Shown piece by piece: positions 9,520-21,500 of a stretch of 43,632 bases of DNA. Position numbers and translations under genes: made by a program. The notes beneath the pieces were generated by a model. That model made no database searches and was not told the origin of the DNA. It saw only the letters and a list, made by a program, of their open reading frames with translations. The number at the start of each line of letters is the position of its first letter. The first letter of the stretch is position 1. The DNA is from Chloromonas sp. AAM2 (Eukaryota > Chlorophyta > Chlorophyceae > Chlamydomonadales > Chlamydomonadaceae). The DNA lies in contig QAXH01005303.1 in NCBI GenBank assembly GCA_004335635.1, positions 1-43,632 of the forward strand, written 5' to 3'.

Positions 9520-12500
9520 GTGAGCAACTGTTTGTAAGAACATCATGAATGTCAAACTGCACATGCCACAAAGCACATGCACAGTCTTGGCTCTGACTTA
9601 ACTGGGCCAATAACAAAGGCCGCCCATGCCCAGACCTGACCTTACTGCATCAGGAGTGCAAGAGGCAGTCTGGTGGTCAAGGAGCACAATCTGACAGGCA
9701 GTATAAGGAGCAGTACAGGAGGCCGTTTAGGAGCACAACACAAGAGGCAGTACAAGGGTGCAGCAGGACACGGCTGCAATAGTTGGCCTTACCACACCCA
9801 ACGCATTACATCGACGCAATGCAACCACTGACATGACAAGCTGGCAGCATAACTTTGTGTATGGCCCCGTGGACGCAGCATTCGAACAACTTGCAACATG
9901 GTCGCTTTGAATACAGCCTGTAGGTAGACGTCTCATATCCAGTGTACCAAGTTGACGTGATACAACCAATCATATGACAAGCTAATAGCATGGTCCCATA
10001 CATGTCTGGATGCAGCATATATACAACATTACGTATCGCCTGCCTGGCTTGTCCTGTACGACCTGCCCTTTGGACTTCTTTCCCTGTCTGTTTGCAGGGA
10101 GTGACATCAGCCCAGGCACCATCCTAGCCAATGCCACGCTTGACCTCACAGCACAGGGGTAAGCGAGGCATCACACGTGTCTATGCTCGAAACCAGCACG
10201 CTCACCATCATTGTGTGCAGCCACGTTTCGTGCAAGAGGTTGACTCTAGAAGCGTACTGATAAAGTCCGGGTAATTGCGTTGGCATCGCGAATCAGCCAC
10301 AGCACGCAGCCGGCCCACAATGCTGCTGCTGCGGCCGCAGTGCCATGTTCATGCACAATGCTAGTGTTAGCTCGCAGGCTCCACAAGGGCAGTGCTCGGT
10401 GCTGCTTGAGCATTGTGTGAGATTGGTCAGCACTAGGTGTCGCTTGAGCATTGTGTTGACAGAACAGGCCCGTCTTCTGAACAGCTAGGGATGCATCAGC
10501 TGACAATGCTACAAGAGGATGAGGAATGTGTGCCTTGGTCGGCCTAGCTCACATCAACTCACACGCACCATTAGGCTCAGCTGAAAACCACCCCTTGTTT
10601 ATACTGCACACTGCAGCCCCCTGCTGGCGTACTGGGACCTTCAGCCGCCTGGCACCAACCTGAGAGTCCAAAGGGCCACAGTGCTTACCACATGCGATGC
10701 CCTGGGGGGAATAGGACAATGGGCAAGCGCCAGTGATAGGCAGGCAAGTCAAGAAAATACATACAGGTACCACACCACCTGTGATAGCGTTTGGTTGCCA
10801 GGCTGACCTAGCCTGCCGGTTTGTATCCGGCTTCCAATGTGCTTTTATGCTTGATGAGTCCTATCAATTGATTGTTTTTTATCTTACTCTGACGCTCATT
10901 GATGCATGTTCGCCTTTCTTGTGCTCTGCTTACCCCATTCTTACAACATTTTGGATCGATTGTACGCTGCCAGTCAAGCCATGCCTCAGTCTGGGTGTCC
11001 CAGTGCATTTCTTGTGGCTCTTCTACATACGCGCATCCATGCCCAATCCAAGCACAATGATGTTTGTTACATGCGTTGGCTCTAATTCCTGTTTGTAAAG
11101 ACACAACTGCAGGTGCTGCCTGCCCCAGCAGTCTGGGTATCCAGCCTTTCTGTCCCCACACCAGACAACGCTTCACTCGTGACCTACCAGGACTGCGTCT
11201 TCTCATGCACCCCTACCGAGCCGAATTGCCGCCCCGCAAACCAATCCGAACCATCAATTGCTGCGCCACTTATCATAAGCTCCGGCTGGCAGTTCGTTGC
11301 AGCCCTTGTCGAGCTGTCACGTGCATCATCCCAACCACCCACGTGCCTGCCACCCTTTGATCACACTGTCTGGTTCACAACCGACGTCAGTTTGGTGGAG
11401 TTGAGAGATCAGTTGGGCGCCAGGGCCAGCCCTGCACCGCCGTACCTGATTGCAGCGAATCTGACTATGATGCCGGCACCAGGGACACCTACAGTTGTGC
11501 TGGATCTCTCAGAGGTAGGTCACCAGCTGGCAATAGGGCAGTAATCCATGCTACGCCAAGGGAACGAAACAAGACAATTTCGCCGTAGGACGCTCTCAAC
11601 CCATAGAGAATTGATTCCGTGTTGGCCTGAGGCGCATCCATCGTTACAGGGCTTTCACAAGGTTTGCGGTCCTGCAGGCCAAACAATCTAGGTCCGAAGC
11701 ATCACCTCCCCGAGCAAAGCATGAGAATGGTATCCTTGAAATGGCACATGTGTTGCTTGATTTCTCCGTTCCAGTAATGTGCTTTGGCTTGTCGACACGG
11801 CCTGGCCTTCACACCCAGTCAGCCATACATTGATTTCTGTGGTGTTAGGTGCACATTCAACTTTCCCAGCAGCACAGTTGTGGACGTCCCTTCCACTCCC
11901 CGCTTGGGTTGCATTGTGGGATCGTTCAACCGATTTGCTTCCTATGCGCTACGAGTCTTGAATGCTTCATGCTCAGCGCGAATAACAACGATTATCCGCT
12001 TTTCAAAACGACACAAACCACATGTCGAGCTAAGAACGAGATGGATGCAGTATTGGAGTGACCATGGCCTGCCTGTCCTTCTCATTGCAGGCATGGAACC
12101 TGACTCGCTTGAGCGAGGGTGCCCGTCTGCTGATGTACAACCTCACGCTGGTCAACCTGGCTACTGCCCCGCCCTTTGCCATGGCGTTCCCGCTGTGGGC
12201 CGTGCAGCTGCCCTCCAGGTGAGTTTTCAGAAACCGAACTACACGTGTGTGTATGTGTGGAAGAACCGAAGTGCACTTGTGAGTGGGTAGTGATGGAGCT
12301 CCTGATGGTTTCGACACAACATCAGTTTGTCACACTGCCTTGCGAACGGCGTCCCTCAAACCGTTGGGTTTGTCCTGTCACGGTTCAGCTTCAAATCCAG
12401 ACGTGCCAGGCGTCAACTGTGCCAACCCTTGACACCCTTTGAAAGTGCACACGCGCAAGTCATGCAAACCCAGCAAACTTGCAACACCTGTGTCCCCGCA

Positions 12501-15500
12501 CTTGACCTCTTTCCACGTCGTTCATTTACAATGATAGCCTTGCAACTCTACTCTCACAGCGCGCACTCTACCTCTTGCCATGTCCCTCTCTTGCAATGAT
12601 AGCCTTGCAACCCTACGCTCACTGCCCGCACTGTCGCTGCCACACTCGTGCGCAGGACGGTACCCCGGCCCATTGAGCCACAGACCCTGAGTGTCCAGCT
12701 CTACGGCTGTACCCTGATCCTGGCAGAGGACGAGTGGACCACTCTGGCTGTATTTGCCCCGGTCTACGCCGCCAATACCACCACGGCGTACCAAGTGGCG
12801 GGCTGGCTGCGCTTTTCTGTAGCACGAATGGACAAGGTGGGGAAGGAAGCCACAGGGCATAACCATACATAGTCAGGCATATGATATAAGCCTTTTGCGT
12901 CGAAGCAAGCTTTCTGCATCCAGATAAGCGCATCCAGTGTTTGGAAGTGGAGAGGGAGAAAGGGCGTAGTTGTTCAGCCTAATTATTTTGTGCCCTCCTT
13001 GGGTGGATCAGGATCATGTGGTCCACGCTAGCCGTGAGTGCTCGCTGGACATTGCTTGTTTTTGTGTTCCTTGGGCAGTGCCTGTGGTTGACTTCAGGGC
13101 GACTCGAGTCATGTGTGATGTAGTGATCGTAACCTGAATTATACCCATAAAAACCGATCAACCGCTTTTGGCAGGAAGTTGAGCGAGAGGAACACCTCCA
13201 TACAGTTTGGTATGCCAGTACTGTGGGTCGCCATTGATCACAGCACAGCGTTTTGCCCAGTCGCTGGTACTCTGATGATTGTGTTGTGGTTGTGGTTCTT
13301 GGTGACTGGTTATAGCGCAGTCTAGTTCACCTGAGCCCTTGTTACTCTGGTATTGTAGTATTGCATCCGTTGTAAGTAGTTTCGGCGCAGGTTCACTTAC
13401 CTGAGCCTTGCTATTCTGGATCATGCACTGCAGGTTGTTCAGCAGGGTGATGACACGCTGTTCTGTGGGGAGCTGGTGGGCCTGGGCCTGTACATGGCCG
13501 GGGTCACGCTCACCTACCGCCAACTGCCACAGTTCCCTCTGCTGCACAGCGAGTCAGGTACGTCAATGGACACTTGCCGTCGTAATCAATGATCATACTG
13601 CATGTGTGCATCACATCATTACATCAAACAGGAGCCGTCAGAACGGCATGAACAGGGCCCTGACCTTACCTGAGCAACAGAACAGAACAAATCACAATTG
13701 CATGTTGTTCAAAGGCTGCCAAAGATTGCTGCCTGCTGTGCTCTGCTGCATTGCACCGTGCCCCTGGTGACCTGCTTTGGTGAGTTTCATGGCACAGCCG
13801 CTAGGCATGATGCTTTAAGCCTGACCCTGAATGACCCAGTCTCTAGCCCTGTGATCGGATGTCAAGAACACCACTTCCGGATTGAGCCTTGGGCATCGTC
13901 TTGGGCCTGCTCATACTGCTCCGGCTTGCCCTCATCACAATGGCTTGACCTACTGCTCTTGTTTCACTGGCATGCTCTTGTGGCTCTTGTGTGCTCATTA
14001 GTAATGCCTACTTGCGAGCCTAACTGGTTTGCGAACTGAAACACCATTTTTGTAACTCTGCAAACTTCACCCTGCGACAGGGATAGTTTTGCGTTTTGCT
14101 CTTTAGGATGGATAACACATCTTTTTCAGGATTTATCAGGATTGCCACTCTCAGGATTGACACAGTTAATGGATGCGCCATAGACACTGATCAGCCCCAG
14201 GGCTACAAGCCAAACTAACCTGACGTACTGCTGCGATATGCCTGCAGGCATAGGTCGCATCATGGACACAGTCCTCGACTCGTACCCCTGGGTGGTCATG
14301 ATCGACAGCGAGGCCATGCTGCTGGAGTTCACGCAGGCCTGGAGGCTGCAGGAGGCGGTCAGCAAGATGGTGCAACTCAACTACTCGTCACCTGCTAGGG
14401 CCCGGGTGGTGCTGGCGCTAACACAGGTGTGGTTGTCATCGTTATTGATAATGTTGTTATTATTACCACTAACATTTATTACTATTTATTACTACACTGT
14501 TATTGCTATTTTGCGCTAAGTTTTGTTATTGTTATTATCTTTCGCACATTTGCGCAATTCAGCTACTCATCGCCTGCTAGGGCAAGGGTGGTGCTGGCTC
14601 TTGCACAGGTCTGTTCTGGCTGCCTTTGGCAAGACAGAAGCGGAGCATAGGGGAAGTGTGCTTGAACTAGGGAAGCCGGCAACGGACGTTGGAGCATAGG
14701 CAGCTCGTTTCCTGCTCTGCCTTCCTTTGCCTGTCCAGCCTGCTTTGTGCGCTGCGTTCTTTGCACTCCCTTGCTCAGAGTATGGCCCCCATAGATTAGG
14801 GCTAAGCCCAAAGCATCATGTCGAACATCAGAAGGTGCGCCTGAGACGATCAATGGGGGATGTGCACGGGACAGGTTTGCAACAGGCCTTCAGATCCTCA
14901 ACTTTCCGTTCTCAGACCATCTTTTGACCCCACGAGTGAATGCATTGGTTCTCTGTGCAGAGCTTCAACCTGACCCCCAGCCTGTGGCGCAACCAGACCA
15001 GCATCTTCCGCGTGTTCAGCCACCCAGTGACCATCTCAGCCTGGCCCCAGGCCATGCCAATCACGCTAGGCATGGGCAGCGCACGGCACATCATGCAGAT
15101 AAAGTGAGTTGGCGGCCGAGCTGTTCATCAGCAGCAGAGCTTGTGCCAATGTCTACTTACACTCACGTGGTAGTACACTCACGTGGTACTTCTGTAATGC
15201 AAAACTTCTGATCGTATACGATCGTTCGCCGCATCGAGTTTTTGAAGCAGTCCATACACAGACAAGGCATACAGACGGTCACAGCACTGAACAAGTCAAG
15301 CGTAGTGGCTCAGCACTTGACAAGGCGAACACACGGCACTGGCATGCTGTCATGTCCCCTCATTGTGAAGTCTTTGATCGATTTACTTTCCTGCCGTCCC
15401 TGAATCGTGTGCAACAGACCGGCTACCAGGCTACCACAACATGTGCACTCCGCACGTGACTGTATTGATGATGTTTTGCGACACAGCGACAACGTCAACG

Positions 15501-18500
15501 TGTGAGTCCTCCACAATGTTGTCATGATATGTGTTGCAGCGATGGCTCTGCTGCGCTGGTTTCCTTCCGCGACCTGATCCTGACCGACCTCCCCGTGGTG
15601 CAGCCCTGGCAGCCCTCCCTGTCTGATGCGCAGACGAACCAGGCGCTGCAGGGGGCGGTGCACTCCATCAAATTCGACAGGTATGTATAGGTGACCTTCA
15701 GCTGAGCTTCAGTGCAATACTCTCTGCCTATGCCCATACTCCCTGTGTACCTTCCTCCCACCTAAACCTATACACTGTATCTTCTCCATGCCTATTTTCA
15801 GTGCCCTCAGACGCGATTGGCAAGTGCGCTAGATGCCTAGTATGCTGCCCTGCCCTCTCGTCTGCTATAGCTTGCCCACGATCATGAATGCTCTTGTCCC
15901 ACGCTGCCCACAGGGCAGCAATGTCAGCAGAGTTATGTCTTACATGTGTTTGACCACATATTGCTGACAGACTCGACCTGTCGTTCCTGGCGGCTCACAC
16001 ACCCAATCACTGTACATATCCCCTCCCGCCGGTGCGGTTCGTGAGATTAACAACACTGAACCACTTGAACAACATTGAACAACACACTGCAACCTGTGAG
16101 GAACCTCATATAGCCTGCCTTCAGGAATCAATGCTCTTCATATGTACCTCATGGGCACGTGTAAAGGTGGCAAGACAGAATTTGTGAATCAAGTGTTCTC
16201 GCATGGCGTCGCTTGTTCCGGTGCTGCTGTGCTGCAGGTCCAACGAGCGCTTGCAGCTGACGCGAGTGGAGCTGCAAGTGTCCGGGGATGAGGTGGCGCT
16301 CAGGCGGCTGTGCGTGAACAGCTCCCTCATGGATCGCATGCCCGACCTCCTGGCACACTGCCTGGGCGCGCAGCTGTACCTGCCTGTGGAGGTGAGAGGG
16401 CTAGACGTTTCTAAGTCGGTTTTGTCGGTTACGGAAGCTTGTTAAGCAGGTGACGGAAGGATGTGAAGGGCAAGACATGATTCCTAGTTGGGCAGTCTTG
16501 GTTTCAACCTCCTCCACTATCGGTTTTCTTGCTTTGTGACGGCTTTCCTGATTTCAAGAATGAAACATACAATCCCCTTACTATTCCGCGTGCAGCTGAG
16601 CTCCGAGCCCTCTCTGCTGGCCCTGCCCGAGCTTGACCCCATGCAGCCCCCCTTCCTAGGCCAGGGCGTGCGTCTGGTGGGGGTCAACTTCACAGCCACT
16701 GGTTCAGGAGGGAGCCCTGACCAGGGCCAGAGACAGGACCTGCTCAACGTCATGAAAGGTAAGGCACGGGAAACGTGTAACAACGCCACCTCCGTGTTAC
16801 TTACCCCAAGGCAACGGTATGCTTTTGCATGTCATGGGCACCTTTGTTGTTTCAATATTCAAGAATGGTGAGGCATGAGGACCATGGGGGCTGGGACCGC
16901 CCGCTCTTTCATTTTTCTTTCTTTCATGAATGGTGAGACTGCCCGGTGATTGTCTAGATAGGGAGCCAGGCAGAAGATTGGAATGACATCCACGTTGCGT
17001 CAGAGTTGCAGATTGCCATGAACAGCGTGTGGTATCCACATGCACCTCGCACTTTGCATGTGGGACAACGGTTTGTGCACGTTTCATGCATGGGGGATCA
17101 CCGTGTCTGGCGCTGCCTGGCCCTTGCATGCAGTGTGGCAAGGCGAGGACCCTGACCTCTCTCCCCTGATGGGCATTCCCAATCTGCCCCCTGGCGCTAA
17201 CCCCACACCCTACTCCGGCGGCGGTGATGACGGCGAGAGAAAGCTCCTGGGGCCTGTCCTGGGGGGTGTTCTGGGCGGCCTTACTCTGCTCAAGATAGTG
17301 GCTCTCATTGCGTACCTGTGGAGGAGGAAGAAGAGGAGGGAGAGGAAGGAGGCGGATGCAGAGAAGCATGCAGGCGAGCTGTTTGGGCAAAAGGTACGAG
17401 CGTCTGGGAACGGCGGCCGACGTCAAAAAGCAAGTGCAATTGTCACCAAAGCAGCATGTCTTGATGCAAGAGGCCGGCTGTGTTTTGCTGCAGAAAGCTC
17501 AATGGCAAATCGAACACATTGGCCTCTTACTCACAGAGCATGCATTTCTACCCATAACTCTTCAGTTTTGGGCGGTGCAAAGGCAGGCCCACTGCAAGAG
17601 TGCTGTGTCCTTTTGCTTCTGATGCCGAGTTCAAGGTGCTCTATGCACAGCTGACTTTAACTATGCACAGCCGACTTTAACAGGCCTTGCAATCAAGCCA
17701 GTCTGTTTCCGCCCATGTTCAATCCATGCGTTTGCATCCATTTTGCAGGCGCCCACACAGCCGCCTTCCCGACCCTCTAGTGAACGCATACCAGGCTGCA
17801 TGGACGATACCACCGCTGGGCAGGACCCCCCATGCGCCAGAGTGTCAAGCGTGGCCTACACCATGACGACCTCAGCCAGCATGCGCTCTCTCATCACCAA
17901 TCCAAACCAGCACCGTCCCTCTCAAGACCCCAGCCCAACCGCCCAACCGCCCCGCCGCCACAGCACAACAGACGCCGAGCTCGGCTTGCTACGATCCCAC
18001 ATGCCTTACTCACATGGGCCACACGACCTGCACGGTGGAGAACGGTTTCTGCACGTTTCTGCACGTAAGATTTCCGTTTCTGGTGCTGCAGGACGTCCGC
18101 AGATGACGCCATCAGGGACAGCGGCCATGGGGGGTCCGGAAAATGCGGGAATGGGTACAGGGGGGCAGCCAAGCGGTCGCAACAGTGATGCAGGGGCCAG
18201 GGGCTCGGCTGACCGTGGCAGCAGCATGACTGGTGGAACTGCTTACACCAGTAGCGGGGGGGCTGGTGTGTGTGGTATCAGCGGCAACGATGGAGGGGGC
18301 ACAGGGAAGGGGGCTAGAGGGAGGCGGGGGTGGCCGGACGAGGAAGGGGATGGGTTGGATGAAGGTGGGGCTGGTGTGCGGCGTGGGGGCGAGGCCATGA
18401 GACGTGCACGGAGGCGCACTGCCGAGGGAAGCTTGGATTGCAGGACCAGCGGGGCTTCCCCACCCCGGTTATCATCCTCGTACAGTGGCAGCCAAAGGTG

Positions 18501-21500
18501 TGTGTCATGTGTCGATTGATGCAATTGTTGATTCAACGCAGAGTGGTTGATTCAGCGGCGGTGATACAAACAGCCAAAACACTCCGATGTGGGTGCGAGG
18601 GGGTGGGTGGGTCATGTGTGACAGAGTGACTGGTGATATGTGTCCTCTCTCAGACTGTTGATCATTGCAGCTGCGTAGTTGAGGGAGGGAAATACACACA
18701 AAAGCGTCAAAAAAAGACAGAGGACTTATTGGCTCCCCTTACACATCATGTCATTTCTGGAACAGTTTCTGTGTCCAGCACTGGAACCAGTGTATGTGGT
18801 GGTGGTGTGGCATCTGTCATGCTGGTATGCAATGTCATTCTCAGGCAGCCGGGACGTGCTTCCAGACCATGTCTGTTTATTCGTTTTCTTTATTTTGCAC
18901 TGTTACACACGAGAACGGCATTATGGCTGACTTGAAAGGGTCAAGTTCAGACGTTGATCATGGCGTTTAGCCAAGGCGTTTAGCAACCACGCTTGCTTTA
19001 TTTTCATAGACTTGGTGTGAGCTAGTCTTTTGTCTGCCCGTTTGTTAGTGCAACGGCACAAGACAGCAGCTAGACCAAGAAAAATTGTGCTATCACCTCC
19101 TTTATGTCTCACTCTGACAGGACGCGGCGTCACTCTTTAGTGAGTGAGCTGGACGCTCTCACACACGACATGGAGGCCAAGATCTGTGACCAGCTGCTGC
19201 AGATCTGTGACGTCATTGGATCTGGCGGTTACTCAACTGTCTACCGAGGTCAGTAAGGGTGTGGCCAGCAGCACAGGTTGTTTAGCTTTATGGGCCAGTG
19301 TTTAGCTTTCTACACCTCATATGATGGAAGGCAGGCCCAACCCTAGCAATAGGTTTCCAATTGTTGTGTATGCATTGCGATATTCTCCCGCAAACATTTC
19401 CAACCATGCCACCTGGTTCGGTCTTCTGTTATGCTTGCTCAGCCCACTGCACGTGATAGGGACCTGGGTGCGAATGTTATTGTTTGCGCCGTGTGACCCT
19501 TTGCACAGCATTCACTTATTGACACATGCACGTGGACGCATGGTAGGCAGCAGCGCGTCATGTGGCAACAGATCTCACCCCTCTCTGGCTGTGCTTGTTC
19601 ATGACCTGCAGGCCTGTGGCAGGGCCTGCCAGTGGCGGTCAAAACCGTTATTTTTGCACGTGGTGGTGACAACAAGACCATGGCTCTGCAAGAGGCGGCC
19701 ATCAGCAAGAGCATCAAGTAAGCGCCTGGCAATAGGATGGCTGCCCGCGTCAGAGAGGTTGTGTGCGCAAGCAGTGAGGCTGTGACTAGATTGGTCGGCT
19801 GAGGGCCGTGCAGTCACAGGCTAAGCTCATGTTTTTTCCCCTCAATCGATCGAATGTGGGTCAGAGCCTGCACAGGGCATGCGGTCAAGGGTTGGTGATG
19901 CAACTCAACACGACAGCTGTGCTGCAAACAATTGACTTGCGTTCCGTCCGACTCCACTCCACTCCACGCCTATGTGGCGACAAAGCTAGAGAAGGCAAGA
20001 TGAATATAGATGACGTATAGATGACATGTAGACAAGTATGGATGAGCGTGAACGTCAGCAAGCCCAAGAATGGCCACTGCCTGTGTTCCATGACTACACC
20101 ACCTACTCCCTTGTAATAATGGCCGTGCTGACATTGACGACCACGCACTGCTGCTGTCTGCAGTCACCCGCACATCGTGGCCACCTATTGCTACGACCTT
20201 GAGCCCATTGGCCCGGGCGCTAATGGGGCGGGGCTGCTGGGAGGCGGGCTGCAACTGGTGGGCGCAATGGTGAGCGGGGTGGGGTGGTTGGTCGGTGGGT
20301 TTGGTGGTTGGTGAGTGGGGTGGGGTAGTTGGTCAGTGAGTTAGGTGGTTGGTGAGCGCGATTGGTTGAATTCCAGGCCGAGTTTGGCCACAGTAACTGG
20401 TATACAATAGACTGGCATGCTCGGTATCGCATGGTTTCTTAACTGGTGGCCAATGGCGATCTGGTGCATTGTAGGTTTCATTACGCCAAGTTCAAATGAG
20501 CAGGTTTGAACACGAGAAATTCAAATAAGACTATTGTGTGGAGGCTATTTTCAGCTATCTGGTACACTGCAAACTTGTCATCTCGCTGGCTGAACTTTGC
20601 AGGGTCGCAGCATCACCTTAGGCTATCATGTATCATGTTTTGTAGGTATGACTATCCCTGGCTGCAATGCAGCGTCGCAGCATCCCCCATCTGTAGATCA
20701 ATGTGCATGCTCTGCTATCACGGTCTGTAGTTATGATGATGTTATATGTCTCTCTGGCTCCATGCAGGGTCGCAGCATCACTTTGGGCCATGGCGCGGGC
20801 GTGTGCGGGTCCGGCTCCATAGCGCACGAGTGGCGGCTGTACCTGGTCATGGAGTACATGGACGGGGCCAGCCTCAAGGAGGTCATCAGGAACGGGGCGC
20901 TCATGCTGCAGGGGGGAGTGCCCGACATGGTGGGTAACGGAACAGTGTTGTTGTTGTTGTTGTTGCTGTTGTTGTCGTGGTTGGTGTGGAAAAAAAATGT
21001 ACAGTGGTGTCGATGCAGTCTCAAAGGTCAATCTGAAAGAATCCTGGCATCGCATTGCATTCTTCCTTCGTGACCTGATGCATCATAGGTTTGAAGACAA
21101 CGAGTGCTGCCATTGAGCAGTCGTGCTAGAGGCCAGTGCTGCGCTGTGTAAGTCAGCTTGAGATGGATAGGTTCACGATTGGATGTTGAGCTATATGGGC
21201 AAACTTTGCCTGCGATGGCAAGTGTGTCACGTCTGAGGTGATTTCTGGTTACGTTTTGGCTGCTCGTGTCACTGGCACCTGGCAGCCTGCGCCCTTGATG
21301 GCACAATCAAGATCAAGCACAGCATCCTGTCTGTGCGTGCGTCTGCCTGTCTGTCTGCCTGTCTGCCCGTCCGGCCTGATCTGATACAACATGCCTGTGT
21401 GTGTCATGCGTTTTCAGGTTGCTATTCTGGAGCTGGCGTGGCAGGTAGCCCAGGCCATGCTCCACCTACACTCCAAACAAATAATCCACGGGGACCTGAA

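Larger units (their letters stand above)
10098..17212 (+). other. Receptor ectodomain
   Basis: Exons 2-12 and the start of exon 13 encode about 640 extracellular residues with 12 N-x-S/T sequons, for example NATL, NASL, ANLTM, WNLTR, YNLTL, NYSS, RNQTS, VNSSL and VNFTA. Hydrophobic beta-strand-like segments alternate with loops, as in the poorly defined, beta-rich ectodomains of many algal receptor kinases. No LRR, lectin, scavenger-receptor or pectate-lyase signature could be assigned. Cysteines are sparse and occur mainly in exon 4 (CVFSC). Confidence 0.6.

Noticed and set aside
10733..11098. 121-residue open frame as an additional kinase exon
   Set aside because: T-rich, intron-like composition; the start overlaps the end of exon 3 in another frame and the phase does not fit.
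16797..17426. 209-residue minus-strand open frame opposite kinase exons 12-13
   Set aside because: It mirrors the coding strand of the membrane-helix exon and crosses an intron boundary; no family resemblance.
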